Of a DNA stretch of 64,000 bases, positions 42,223 to 50,334 are shown in pieces; position 1 is the stretch's first letter; each line of letters opens with the position of its first letter. Where the stretch lies: NCBI RefSeq assembly GCF_022179345.1, contig NZ_BPQR01000010.1, positions 62,001-126,000 of the forward strand. Reading direction: 5' to 3'. A model generated the notes under the pieces. The model was not told the origin of the DNA. It made no database searches and was given only the letters and a program-made list of their open reading frames with translations. A program made the position numbers and the translations under genes. Source of the stretch: Methylobacterium jeotgali. Lineage in GTDB: Bacteria; Pseudomonadota; Alphaproteobacteria; Rhizobiales; Beijerinckiaceae.

Positions 42223-42510
42223 TTAGCCGATGCAGCTGGGCGTCTGGCAGATTTCGTCGCGCCGAACCCGCGCTCGGTGCACGCGCTGCCTGACGGGCGT
42301 GGGCCTTTCGACGCCTGGGGGGGCGACGGGAACTTGCTTCGTGTTCACCGCGATGCCGGCAGCTTCCGATGCGGTCGGCGTTACGACGCCGGTGATCTCC
42401 TGGCCGACGGCGTCGACGACCATCAGGCTTGTGTTCTTCTCGCCGGGCACGAGACGCACCTCGTGCGTGGCGAGTGCGCCAGTCAAGGTTTGTTGATTTT
42501 TGGTGGCCAT
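42223..42510 (-). CDS. Hypothetical small protein, possibly remnant
   Basis: A 95-residue frame from ATG 42510. The first 58 residues (MATKNQQTLTGALATHEVRL; VDAVGQEITGVVTPTASEAA; GIAVNTKQVPV) look protein-like, and the rest is arginine-rich. Just upstream on the same strand another frame ends IFPGVQGSVMLQILATEGAC then LGEALQPEFKG (stop near 42520), again coding-like but without a visible start. The two may be remains of a small two-gene unit. Not recognised. Confidence 0.4.
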   Translation of the reverse strand: MATKNQQTLTGALATHEVRLVPGEKNTSLMVVDAVGQEITGVVTPTASEAAGIAVNTKQVPVAPPGVERPTPVRQRVHRARVRRDEICQTPSCIG

Positions 42511-43334
42511 GCGGTTTTAGCCCTTGAACTCCGGCTGGAGGGCTTCGCCGAGGCAGGCACCCTCGGTGGCCAGGATTTGCAACATCACCGAGCCCTGCAC
42601 GCCGGGAAAGATGCCGAAGTGGATCGCGTCAGAGTGGGGTTGATCGTTCCAGAGCGCGATGGCACCGGGCGCCGCGCAACGACTGGCCAGTCGTGGTCGT
42701 CACGATCTGCAAGCGGGAACGGCTGGGGAATATCAGCGAGCCGCGATGAGAACGCTGATATGGGCGATGTCCACCATCAGCTTGGCGCCAACGTAACCGG
42801 CGATGGCACGGAAGCCTTGAAATTTTGGGTCCAGGCGTAAGCCGAGCCGCCCGCAGGACGAGCTTGGAACGATACCCGCGCGTTAACGACCGCTCATAGT
42901 CCAGCTCGACCTTCTCGTCTTCCGGTCGACGCAGTAACGCACGCTAACGTAGTCTCGTCCGGTCGATCTAGCCGAGAGGTTGCGATTGGTATGGCCGCTT
43001 GCCGTTGCCTGCATGGACAGTTGAAGCCGCAATGCAGTCGCTCGCCGCATAATTCACAGAATTCACACCCCTGACGGCGATCTGAGCCGGCCGATGAACC
43101 CTGTGCGCTGGCCAGAGCGTCGTTCCCAAGGCATAATATACCAGCGATATAAAAAGTTTCGTTTGTCCTTCCGCTGCGGTACCGCCCGCCGCGACGCGCG
43201 AGTCCCCCTGAGCGGCGGGCCAGTCCTCGTTCCCGTCCCCCTGTTTGGCCGCAAGGGCCCCGCCGGGGCCCGCGCGGTGACGATGGCCAACTCCCGCTTC
43301 ACGACACCCCCTTACTTACGGCAGGAGCGATACG
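42511..43334. other. Mostly gene-free stretch with decayed coding remnants
   Basis: Minus-strand fragments with protein-like character occur at about 42670-42520 (PGAIALWNDQPHSDAIHFGI) and 42850-42730 (a short frame ending in a TGATG junction). Neither has a full gene. 42841-43080 has lower GC and no open frame. The 15-base repeat copy C is at 43137-43151. Confidence 0.4.
43137..43151 (-). promoter_or_regulatory. 15-base repeat, copy C (inverse orientation)
   Basis: TATACCAGCGATATA, the exact inverse of copy B (TATATCGCTGGTATA). On the minus strand it precedes TATATT with no good -35. On the plus strand it runs into TATAAA (43148-43153), 182 bases before the gene at 43335. The two orientations suggest a regulator-binding site rather than only a promoter spacer. 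Confidence 0.6.
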
Positions 43335-43649
43335 ATGAAGCATGCTTGCCTACGCAACGTCGGACAGGATGTGGACCTGCGCAGGGCGCCGACTAAGACG
43401 GCACGCAGACGCCCGCAACCATCTAGGCAGCGGCTGGGCAGGTTGGAGGCGATAGGCGGCCGGATCGCGGGCCTCCTCAATGCCGACGAAGAGTGCGAGG
43501 AGGAAGCCTCCGACATCGCCGGCCCCGAACTGCTCGACGCCGCTTTCGATGAACTTGGCGACCTCGCAATCGTCAGGGGCCACCTGTCGGATAGGGTGAG
43601 ACTGCACGTCTCGACCAAGCATCGTCACGACCTGGAAGACCTTTGGTGA
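43335..43649 (+). CDS. Hypothetical protein, 104 aa
   Basis: A 104-residue protein with a strong ribosome binding site (AGGAG, seven bases before ATG). Basic first half (APTKTARRRPQPSRQRLGRL), acidic helical second half (GLLNADEECEEEASDIAGPE; LLDAAFDELGDLAIVRGHLS). No known domain. Preceded by repeat copy C, so it is probably part of the same regulon as the 33569 operon. Confidence 0.6.
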   Translation: MKHACLRNVGQDVDLRRAPTKTARRRPQPSRQRLGRLEAIGGRIAGLLNADEECEEEASDIAGPELLDAAFDELGDLAIVRGHLSDRVRLHVSTKHRHDLEDLW

Positions 43650-44350
43650 GCCTTGACGCCGCGGCCGGGCTCGCTCGACCGGCCGCGGGAGACCGGGCGG
43701 ACGGCGCCGACGCCCTGTCGGTCCCACCGAATGCGTTCACGCTCACCCCGCGCCCCGTCCCCGTCGGGCAGTCGCGCGTAGGCGTGGTCCCAAGCCTCTC
43801 GAAGTAGCCTTCGTGCTCGACGCGAACCTCCATCTTCTAACGGAGCATGCCCTCCGATGATGGCTCGCACGCGAGGCGACCGCCTTTCGGCTTTGCCGCT
43901 CGCAGCCGTGTCATGATCTACACCGCCGACGTTCCACCTCGCTGCCGCTGGATCTCGTGAGCTTGGGGAGCACCCAGGTCGCTGCTTAGCCCAACCTCAT
44001 ACTCGGGCTGCCGCGCCTGGCAATGGTCCGCGAACGACGACCGGAGGGGCCGTGCGGGCCGGTCTCGGGCCGAACCTCCCGCGCGGCCGCCGAATGCCGC
44101 TTCGGGCATGCTTGGTCGCGGCCGAGTCCAACCTTCGGTTGGTACCCAAAGACAGGTCGCATTCTCGTGGCGCCTAGCTGCCGCATCCCGCACGACCAGC
44201 GCAGGATGGGTCATCGTCCCGCGGTGGATCTTCGGATGGCCTTCCCGGTGCACACCGCGCTTCTTCTCCGGCGCAGTGGAAGGGGTGGCGGGCCACATCG
44301 GAGTCGCTAGGCCCATGCGGCTCGCAGCACGGAGGGCGGGGTGCCCAGGG
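43650..44350. other. Gene-free stretch, about 700 bases
   Basis: Open frames exist on both strands (for example 43918-44436 minus) but none has consistent codon use, a ribosome binding site or a recognisable fold. It may contain worn-out genes. Nothing specific seen. Confidence 0.35.
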
Positions 44351-44878
44351 TCAAGCCGTGCGGTCCCAGCCCGGATTTTCACGAACCCATCGCAATGTCT
44401 CGGCGATGTTGTCGTTCTTGGCCCGCTCCCGCTCACTTAAGTGATGATAAAGTCGATCATAGCGGTCGAAGTAGTTCCTGGCGGCCTCGAACGCCTCGGC
44501 CGGCACTTCGCCATACCTGCGCCTGAGGTAGCCACGAAGATTGCGCCGGCGCTCCCCCCTGTCATCGCCAAAGAGCGCCGAAAGGTTCTGGGCCTCTATG
44601 TCGGAGGGGAGGCAAGGAAACTGTCCCATCCGCAAGCCGCCCGCATATCCGGCTTTGACATGCTTGATGCCCTTGAGCACGGCCACGGCGTAACCGTCGA
44701 CGCCTTCGGCGTCGGGCCAGCATGCAATAATCCCATCGTGCTGGGCGAAGAGGGTGGCGGCGGCCTGGTGCCGCTCGTCTTCATTGAGAATGGAGTATGC
44801 GGGCTCCATCTGTAGGCAGATCTCAACCTGCGCCCTTCTCGATGGCAGATCTTGCGTGACAATGTGCATGTCCGACAC
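44351..44878 (-). CDS. Hypothetical protein, 175 aa
   Basis: A 175-residue protein with mixed alpha/beta character: MHIVTQDLPSRRAQVEICLQ, TLFAQHDGIIACWPDAEGVD, GYAVAVLKGIKHVKAGYAGG, GLRMGQFPCLPSDIEAQNLS, ending in a basic helical segment (RRNLRGYLRRRYGEVPAEAF; RYDRLYHHLSERERAKNDNI). Start at 44878 or ATG 44869. Lower GC than its surroundings, so probably acquired. Isolated on its strand. Not assigned. Confidence 0.6.
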   Translation of the reverse strand: MSDMHIVTQDLPSRRAQVEICLQMEPAYSILNEDERHQAAATLFAQHDGIIACWPDAEGVDGYAVAVLKGIKHVKAGYAGGLRMGQFPCLPSDIEAQNLSALFGDDRGERRRNLRGYLRRRYGEVPAEAFEAARNYFDRYDRLYHHLSERERAKNDNIAETLRWVRENPGWDRTA

Positions 44879-45806
44879 TCCGTGCGATCATCGCAAGCTG
44901 CACTGAACCTCTCACTTTCGACCGAAAGCATTCGGTAAAATGCTTGATATCCGTGACGTCCGCTTCCGTGGGTGAATTCGACGGCCGGCACGCGATCGAA
45001 ACGAGAGCGCTTTGTTCGTCATGCGCCGGGCACGTCGGTACAGGTAACTTCGAGGCGTACCCAGGCAACGCAAGGCACCGGCTATGTGACCGGCGACATC
45101 GAGGGGGTGGCGAAGGCAGTAGACCATACAGGTTTGGCGACCAGTCAGGTCAAGCCGCCGGCCTGTCGAGACAGTCAAAGCATCTCTTGGGCGAGCTCGC
45201 ACGCTTCCCGGCCACCATTCGAGCGGCGTGAGATCAGGGCGAGTGGGACGGTCGCAATCATGCGCTTCGGTCGCGTCGCCTTGTCCCGGATGGCGACACC
45301 AGCCGATTGCTAAAACCTTCAAGAAACGGTTGGCGCACGAACAAGCACTTGGGCCGCCTCCCATGTCGCACCTTGGGGAACAGCTCCCACTCGGCTGGTC
45401 ACGCTCGTTCCGATGAATGGCATCGAACGTTCGTTTCCGTGACCAGTTTCGTTTGTGAAAAGGCGCATGAGACGTCGCGGCGCGCTGTGGAGTATGGCTG
45501 CGGAAGGGGGAGATACCTACCTTCGTCTGCAGCCCTGTCACATTCCGCCGGTCTACTTTCAGCCGCCTTCCCAACGTGGCAGCGGTGAGTGCGACGACCA
45601 TATGTGGATACATCGAAGGGGGTAATATGGCATGGTATCCCACCCTTCGACTCCATAGTTCGAGGAATATCAAAGACTTCCATATGTGGGTTCCATAGTA
45701 AAACCCCGGAATTCTCCACAGTTGGAGCCGGCCACGCCTCTGCGAGGATCGGGAAAGCGCCCGCCGGCCTCCATCGCGGACCTTGCTATGGGGTTCCCGG
45801 GTCGGC

Positions 45807-45817
45807 TCCACTGTGGA
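45807..45817. promoter_or_regulatory. Palindromic operator TCCACTGTGGA
   Basis: Perfect TCCAC-N-GTGGA, same type as the tandem triplet at 45876-45910. It is followed at 45823 by GTATGGGCCCATAC. Confidence 0.55.
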
Positions 45818-45875
45818 TTTCTGTATGGGCCCATACCGGAGCCCACAGCAGGGCCGAGCGCCGGCTTCGGAGCCG

Positions 45876-45910
45876 TCCACAATGGACTCCACAGTGGAAT
45901 CCATTGTGGA
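45876..45910. promoter_or_regulatory. Tandem triplet of 11-base operators at 12-base phase
   Basis: TCCACAATGGA (45876), TCCACAGTGGA (45888) and TCCATTGTGGA (45900), each starting exactly 12 bases after the last. Outer sites form a 12-base inverted repeat (GTCCACAATGGA / TCCATTGTGGAC). Related half-matched sites lie at 45598 (CCATATGTGGA), 45680 and 45714 (CTCCA-N4-TGGAG). Located 160 bases before the HTH regulator gene. Confidence 0.65.
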
Positions 45911-46067
45911 CGGCCCGGCCGACAGCGGCGGGAAGGGGCCGATCTCCCGAGACGATCGGAAGGGGCGTGCGCCCGGCGGGGCCGGCGAGACCGCCCCTAG
46001 ACGCGGCCGCCTCCCGCTGCGATCGTCCGGCTCGATCACGGCGTCGAGACGCCCGCATGGATGGAAC

Positions 46068-47231
46068 GTGGGGCCCCTGACCAAGACATACGGCAACCTC
46101 GACGTCGCCGGCCGGCTGCGCGAGGCCCGGCGCATGGCCGGCCATGCCTCGGCCCGGGCCGCGGCCAAGGCCCACGACTGGGCGCCGAGCAGCGTCCACG
46201 GTCACGAGCGGGCCGAACGCGCCCTGACCCCCGAGGACCTCGTCCGCTACGCCAAGGCCTACGGGGTCGACCCCGGCTGGATCGAGACGGGCGCCGCCGG
46301 GCCCGATGCTGCCCTCGGACCTCCACGCGAGCCGGATCCTCGCGGACGAGCCACCGACGCCGGTCGCGAGACGTCGCCCGTGGAGAGCGCGCGCCGGACC
46401 CGCATGGCGACGCGCACGGGAAACCACTTCATGGGTTTCCGCCTCGGCGTCGCCAGACGCCTCGCGGGCTTTCGCACGGCGTCGGCGGCATGTGCCCAAT
46501 TCGGGTTCGTCCGCTCGACCTACGGCGGGCATGAATACGGTCTCAAGGGCTCGCTCCCGGCGGAGGCCGCCGAGGCCTACGGCGCCGCCTTCGGCGTCCC
46601 CGCCGCCTGGCTCCTGCTCCGCGGGCCCCCGGCGGGGCTGCCCGAGCCGGTCGCCGCCGAAGTCGCGCAGGCGGAGGCACGCGCCCCCGAGGTTCGCATG
46701 CTCGTCGATTGGGATCCCGACTTCCGGTACCGGTCGGTCGCCGCCGAGCCGGTCTTCGCCAAGTGCGCCGCGTTTGCGGACCCGAGGCGCCGGGGAGACC
46801 CGGAGACGGTCGGATCGATCCTGCGCAACTCCGCCGCGGCCCGCGAAGCCGCGCGGTCCCGGTCTCGCATCGGACGGTCCGTGACCTTGCGCGAGATGCC
46901 GGTGGAGCATCTCCGGACACCCGGGTCCCGCGCGTCCGGCACGACGTCGAACCATTGGTCCATCCCGGCGGACTTCATGGACGGCGCGCGCACGGCGACC
47001 GCCGTCGTCGCGGTCCTGTCCGATCACCAGCCGGCGCTGGGGCTCGGGCCAGGCGACCGCATCCTCGTCGAGATGGGTGGGGAGAGGCGGGTCGGCGACC
47101 TTTTGGTCCAGTCCCAAGGATGCCTGCGCATCGAGCGGGTAGGCATGCCTTCGGGCGAGCCCCGACCGGCGTCCAGCGACCAGGTCCTCGGACGCGTCCT
47201 GGCGATTATCAGGCGCGGCGTCGACCGATAG
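46068..47231 (+). CDS. Tandem-HTH regulator with S24/LexA-like C-terminal domain
   Basis: A 387-residue protein if GTG 46068 is the start (the frame is open back to 45783 through the operators). There are two XRE-like domains, at 12-75 (LDVAGRLREARRMAGHASAR) and 122-186 (MGFRLGVARRLAGFRTASAA), each ending with a VDPGWIETG / VPAAWLLLRG motif. The C-terminal 110 residues resemble the S24 repressor fold (ALGLGPGDRILVEMGGERRV; GDLLVQSQG). The usual GDSM catalytic serine is SDHQP and no catalytic lysine is evident, so self-cleavage is unlikely. It probably binds the TCCAC-N-GTGGA array and controls the genes that follow. Confidence 0.75.
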   Translation: MGPLTKTYGNLDVAGRLREARRMAGHASARAAAKAHDWAPSSVHGHERAERALTPEDLVRYAKAYGVDPGWIETGAAGPDAALGPPREPDPRGRATDAGRETSPVESARRTRMATRTGNHFMGFRLGVARRLAGFRTASAACAQFGFVRSTYGGHEYGLKGSLPAEAAEAYGAAFGVPAAWLLLRGPPAGLPEPVAAEVAQAEARAPEVRMLVDWDPDFRYRSVAAEPVFAKCAAFADPRRRGDPETVGSILRNSAAAREAARSRSRIGRSVTLREMPVEHLRTPGSRASGTTSNHWSIPADFMDGARTATAVVAVLSDHQPALGLGPGDRILVEMGGERRVGDLLVQSQGCLRIERVGMPSGEPRPASSDQVLGRVLAIIRRGVDR

Positions 47232-47713
47232 CGGGCACGACCCCGGCCACCCGCCCGCCGATGGACGATCCACGCTCCTGTCCGGTCGCGTCGGCCGCCG
47301 CATCCCCCGCGCGGCGCAGGCGCTCGGGCATCCCGAACCCCTCGACGCCCCGCGACCGACGAGGATGGACCCGCCTCGAACGTGCCGGGCCACCCTCGAC
47401 GGCAGCCCCCGCTCCGTGACGGTCCGCGGCTCCCAGGGGCCGTGCCCCGAAACGCCCGCCGCAGGCCCCTCACCGCCGCGCCAATCCGGCCGCTCGACCG
47501 CGCCCCGCGACCGGGGTTCGTGGGACTGCCAACATCCCATGCATCGAAGGCCGACGGTTGGATCCGCTGTGAGCGCCTGCATCCGACCATCGGCATCCGA
47601 AGCACAAGAACCTTCGTCGCCCCAGGAACGGACGAGGAACATCATGAGGCCGCGTACGTTAGCTCGGCGGCGCTCCGGGGGCCTGGGCGCCTGAGGTGCC
47701 GTGGTCGAATTCC
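47232..47713. other. Gene-free stretch before the DUF4062 gene
   Basis: About 480 bases, very GC-rich. Open frames on both strands are proline/arginine-rich and unconvincing. No clear promoter was recognised. Confidence 0.35.
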
Positions 47714-48892
47714 ATGGCGCCCGAGACGGACGGCCCTGCCACCGGGGCGGAGGCTTCGGTTCGCACGGGGGCCGCCGTGAAGGTGTTCATCAGTTCGCTC
47801 ATCGCCGGCCTGGAGCCGATCCGCGCCGCCGCGCGGGCCGCGGTCGTCGGGCTCGGGCACGAGGTCGTCATGGCCGAGGACTTCGGCGCCAGGCCGACGT
47901 CGCCGCAAGTGGCCTGCCTGGAAGGCGTCCGGCAGGCCGGCATCGTCGTGTTGATCCTCGGCAAGGATTATGGCGCCAGGCAGCCGTCCGGGTTGTCGGC
48001 GACCCATGAGGAATATCGCGAGGCCCGCCAGTCCCGCCCCGTGGTCGCGTTCGTGCAGGAGGGCGTGGACCGGGACGCCGACGAGGCTGCGTTCGTCAGG
48101 GAAGTCCAGGAATGGGTGGGGGGGCTGTTCAGGGGCGGCTTCACGTCGCCGGAGGACCTGCAAGCCAAGATCGGCCGCGCGATCCACGAGGTCATGCTTT
48201 CTCGCGCGGCCGGGCCCGTCGACGAGGGCAACCTGCTCGAAAGGGCGCTCGGCATGCTGCCCGAGGATCGGCGCGGCTCCGTTTCGATGGGCCGGCACCT
48301 CACCGTCGCCATCGCCTCCGGACCCACGCAGGCCGTCCTGCGACCGAGCCGGATCGAGGACCGGACCCTCGCCGAGGAACTCTCGCAGGCCGCGATGTTC
48401 GGGCCGCTCCGCATCTTCGACCGGAGGAAGGGCGTGGCGGAAGCGGTCGAGGATGGCGCGCTCGTCATCCGCCAGGAGCGGGAGACGTCATTCACGCTGA
48501 CCCCGCAGGCCGACTTGCTGTTCGCGCTCCCGATCCCGCGCGGCGACGACATGATGGGCGGCGTCATCGAGGAGGATGTCGCCGACCTCCTGGGACAGAC
48601 GTTCCGGTACGCCGCGTCGGTCCTGGACCGCGTCGACCCAACGCAGCGGGTCACCCATGTCGTGCCGGTCGCCGCCATCGGCGACGCGCAGATGCTGGCG
48701 TGGCGGACACGGGCGGAGACCGACCGGGGACGCGGCGGCGGGATGAGCTACGGCATCGGTCGCGGCGAGCCCGGACCCGTCCGGTTGACGCCGGCGCTGC
48801 GGACGCGGTCGGCGCTCGTCCATGATGCCGCCGACCTGATCGAGGATTTCGTCACCCTCCTGCGCCGCGCGTACCGAAGCAACGCCAATTGA
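47714..48892 (+). CDS. DUF4062-domain protein, candidate defence sensor/effector
   Basis: About 392 residues. The N-terminal DUF4062 domain has a TIR/nucleoside-deoxyribosyltransferase-like pattern: VKVFISSLIAGLEPIRAAAR, GHEVVMAEDFGARPTSPQVA, GIVVLILGKDYGARQPSGLS, THEEYREAR. The remaining 250 residues (LPIPRGDDMMGGVIEEDVAD; TQRVTHVVPVAAIGDAQMLA; DAADLIEDFVTLLRRAYRSN) are not recognised. Starts GTG 47696, ATG 47714 or GTG 47777 are possible, and the last would place KVFISS at the N-terminus as in many family members. DUF4062 is frequent in anti-phage STAND-type proteins. Paired here with a DUF2235 gene 51 bases on. Confidence 0.75.
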   Translation: MAPETDGPATGAEASVRTGAAVKVFISSLIAGLEPIRAAARAAVVGLGHEVVMAEDFGARPTSPQVACLEGVRQAGIVVLILGKDYGARQPSGLSATHEEYREARQSRPVVAFVQEGVDRDADEAAFVREVQEWVGGLFRGGFTSPEDLQAKIGRAIHEVMLSRAAGPVDEGNLLERALGMLPEDRRGSVSMGRHLTVAIASGPTQAVLRPSRIEDRTLAEELSQAAMFGPLRIFDRRKGVAEAVEDGALVIRQERETSFTLTPQADLLFALPIPRGDDMMGGVIEEDVADLLGQTFRYAASVLDRVDPTQRVTHVVPVAAIGDAQMLAWRTRAETDRGRGGGMSYGIGRGEPGPVRLTPALRTRSALVHDAADLIEDFVTLLRRAYRSNAN

Positions 48893-48943
48893 GGTCGAGC
48901 GTCCGACGGGGTTCCACCAGCACGTCGACGAAGGAAGGAAACC

Positions 48944-50110
48944 GTGAAGCGCCTGGCCATCTTCCTGGACGGCACGTGGAACACGCTCGGCAACAACACG
49001 AACGTGTGGCGCCTGAGGTCGCTCTGTGACCCGCTGGCCGTCGGCCAGATGGTCCACTACGGTCAGGGCGTCGGGACGCGGCCGGGCGAGAAGGTGCGCG
49101 GCGGCGTCGGGGGCTACGGGCTCGACGACGAGATCCTCGACGCCTACGCGTGGCTCGTCCAGGCCTACGACCCGGGCGACGACATCTTCATGTTCGGATT
49201 CAGCCGCGGGGCCTACGCGGCCAGGAGCCTGTCCGGCCTCGTCGCGAAGTGCGGCGTGCTGAAGCCCGGCGCGCCCTTGTCCATCGAGCAGCTCTATGCC
49301 CGTTACCGCCGCGCCGACGGCAGGACCATCCGCGCGCTCATGGCCGCCGACGCCGCACCGCCGGCCGACCTGGAGGAGCGGTGGATACTCGGCCACTCCG
49401 TCGCCGCGGACATCAAGTTCGTCGGGGTCTGGGATACGGTCGGATCCGTCGGCAACCCCCTGACCAGCCTTCGCTCCCGGTTGGCCCGCTATCGGTTCCT
49501 CGATACGCACCTTCGCAAAGCGAACGCGCACGCCTTCCACGCGGTCGCGCTCGACGAGCACCGCAAGGCGTTCGAGCCGACCTTTTGGACGGTCACGACC
49601 CCGAACGGCGCGCCGCCGACCTCGGGCCGCAGCCTCGACGAGGTCGAGCAGCGCTGGTTCGTCGGGGCGCACGCCAACGTCGGCGGCGGCTATCCAAGCG
49701 ATATCCTGGCCCAGGCACCCTTGCGGTGGCTGATGGAAAAAGCGTCCCTCCACGGGCTGGTCTTCCGCGACCGCCTCACGACCGACGAACCCGACCCGAA
49801 TGCTGCGATCGCCGACTCCTACGCGGACTTCACCCCGCGGTGGCTGCGGCCGGTCAGCAAACGCTTCCAGCGTCCAGTCGGGCCACCGGCAAGCGTGGGG
49901 ACGAAGTTCACGACATCGCGGATCAACGAGACCATCGACGGCTCCGTCTTCGACCGGTGGCGGGACAATCCCGGCTACAGGCCGGCCGGGCTGGCATTCT
50001 GGGCGGCCCGATTGGGCCTGAACCCAGCTACCTTGAACGGCGCGGTCCAGGCCGCGGACGGAAGGCCGGTCGAAGGCATCGCGCTCACCCAACCCGCCCC
50101 CGTGCGCTGA
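48944..50110 (+). CDS. DUF2235 (Tle1-like) alpha/beta-hydrolase, candidate phospholipase effector
   Basis: A 388-residue protein from GTG 48944 with GGAAGGAAA upstream. MKRLAIFLDGTWNTLGNNTN and the nucleophile elbow FMFGFSRGAYAARSLSGLVA (Ser87) are diagnostic of DUF2235, the family containing type VI secretion phospholipase Tle1. VGVWDTVGSVGNPL and WFVGAHANVGGGYPSD provide the acid and histidine regions. It has no signal peptide, so it acts from the cytoplasm. Co-directional with and close behind the DUF4062 gene, it could be a membrane-damaging effector triggered by it (inference). Confidence 0.85.
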   Translation: MKRLAIFLDGTWNTLGNNTNVWRLRSLCDPLAVGQMVHYGQGVGTRPGEKVRGGVGGYGLDDEILDAYAWLVQAYDPGDDIFMFGFSRGAYAARSLSGLVAKCGVLKPGAPLSIEQLYARYRRADGRTIRALMAADAAPPADLEERWILGHSVAADIKFVGVWDTVGSVGNPLTSLRSRLARYRFLDTHLRKANAHAFHAVALDEHRKAFEPTFWTVTTPNGAPPTSGRSLDEVEQRWFVGAHANVGGGYPSDILAQAPLRWLMEKASLHGLVFRDRLTTDEPDPNAAIADSYADFTPRWLRPVSKRFQRPVGPPASVGTKFTTSRINETIDGSVFDRWRDNPGYRPAGLAFWAARLGLNPATLNGAVQAADGRPVEGIALTQPAPVR

Positions 50111-50334
50111 CGCTCCCTCCAACGAACCGCCGGGACGCCGCGCGTTGGTGCGACGCAAGCCCCGCCGAACGTCGGCTCGGCTCAACGGACATCGTGCCCC
50201 AACGCCTCCGCTTACGTTCGAGCGCAACGCGTTTACCACGGCGTCGGTCGACGCATGGCATGTCTTGTTCCGTGTGCGCGCACGGAATATTATAGGCCCT
50301 GGTCTGGCGGCGGTGCCCGCGGAGGAGGCCTTGC

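Larger units (their letters stand above)
44879..46067. other. Long non-coding, AT-richer region with operator array
   Basis: About 1.2 kb, less GC-rich than the rest and without a supported gene. The right part (45597-45911) is packed with TCCA...TGGA palindromes that probably control the regulator at 46068. Also present are TCGAAGGG (45613) pairing with CCCTTCGA (45643), and a perfect 14-base palindrome GTATGGGCCCATAC at 45823-45836. A long minus-strand open frame (44912-46168) crosses it but does not look like a protein. Confidence 0.5.

Noticed and set aside
42841..43080. Transposase or IS remnant in the AT-richer gap
   Set aside because: No inverted terminal repeats or transposase motifs could be made out.
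43918..44436. Possible 172-codon minus-strand gene
   Set aside because: Arginine/proline/alanine-rich translation, no ribosome binding site and no recognisable motif.
44912..46168. Long minus-strand open frame, 418 codons
   Set aside because: No family resemblance, odd composition, and it runs through the palindromic operator array and into the antisense of the HTH regulator.
45786..47645. Minus-strand open frame of 619 codons
   Set aside because: Antisense shadow of the HTH regulator. GC-rich third positions keep the opposite frame open.
48488..50239. Minus-strand open frame of 583 codons
   Set aside because: Antisense of the DUF4062 and DUF2235 genes. Low-complexity translation.
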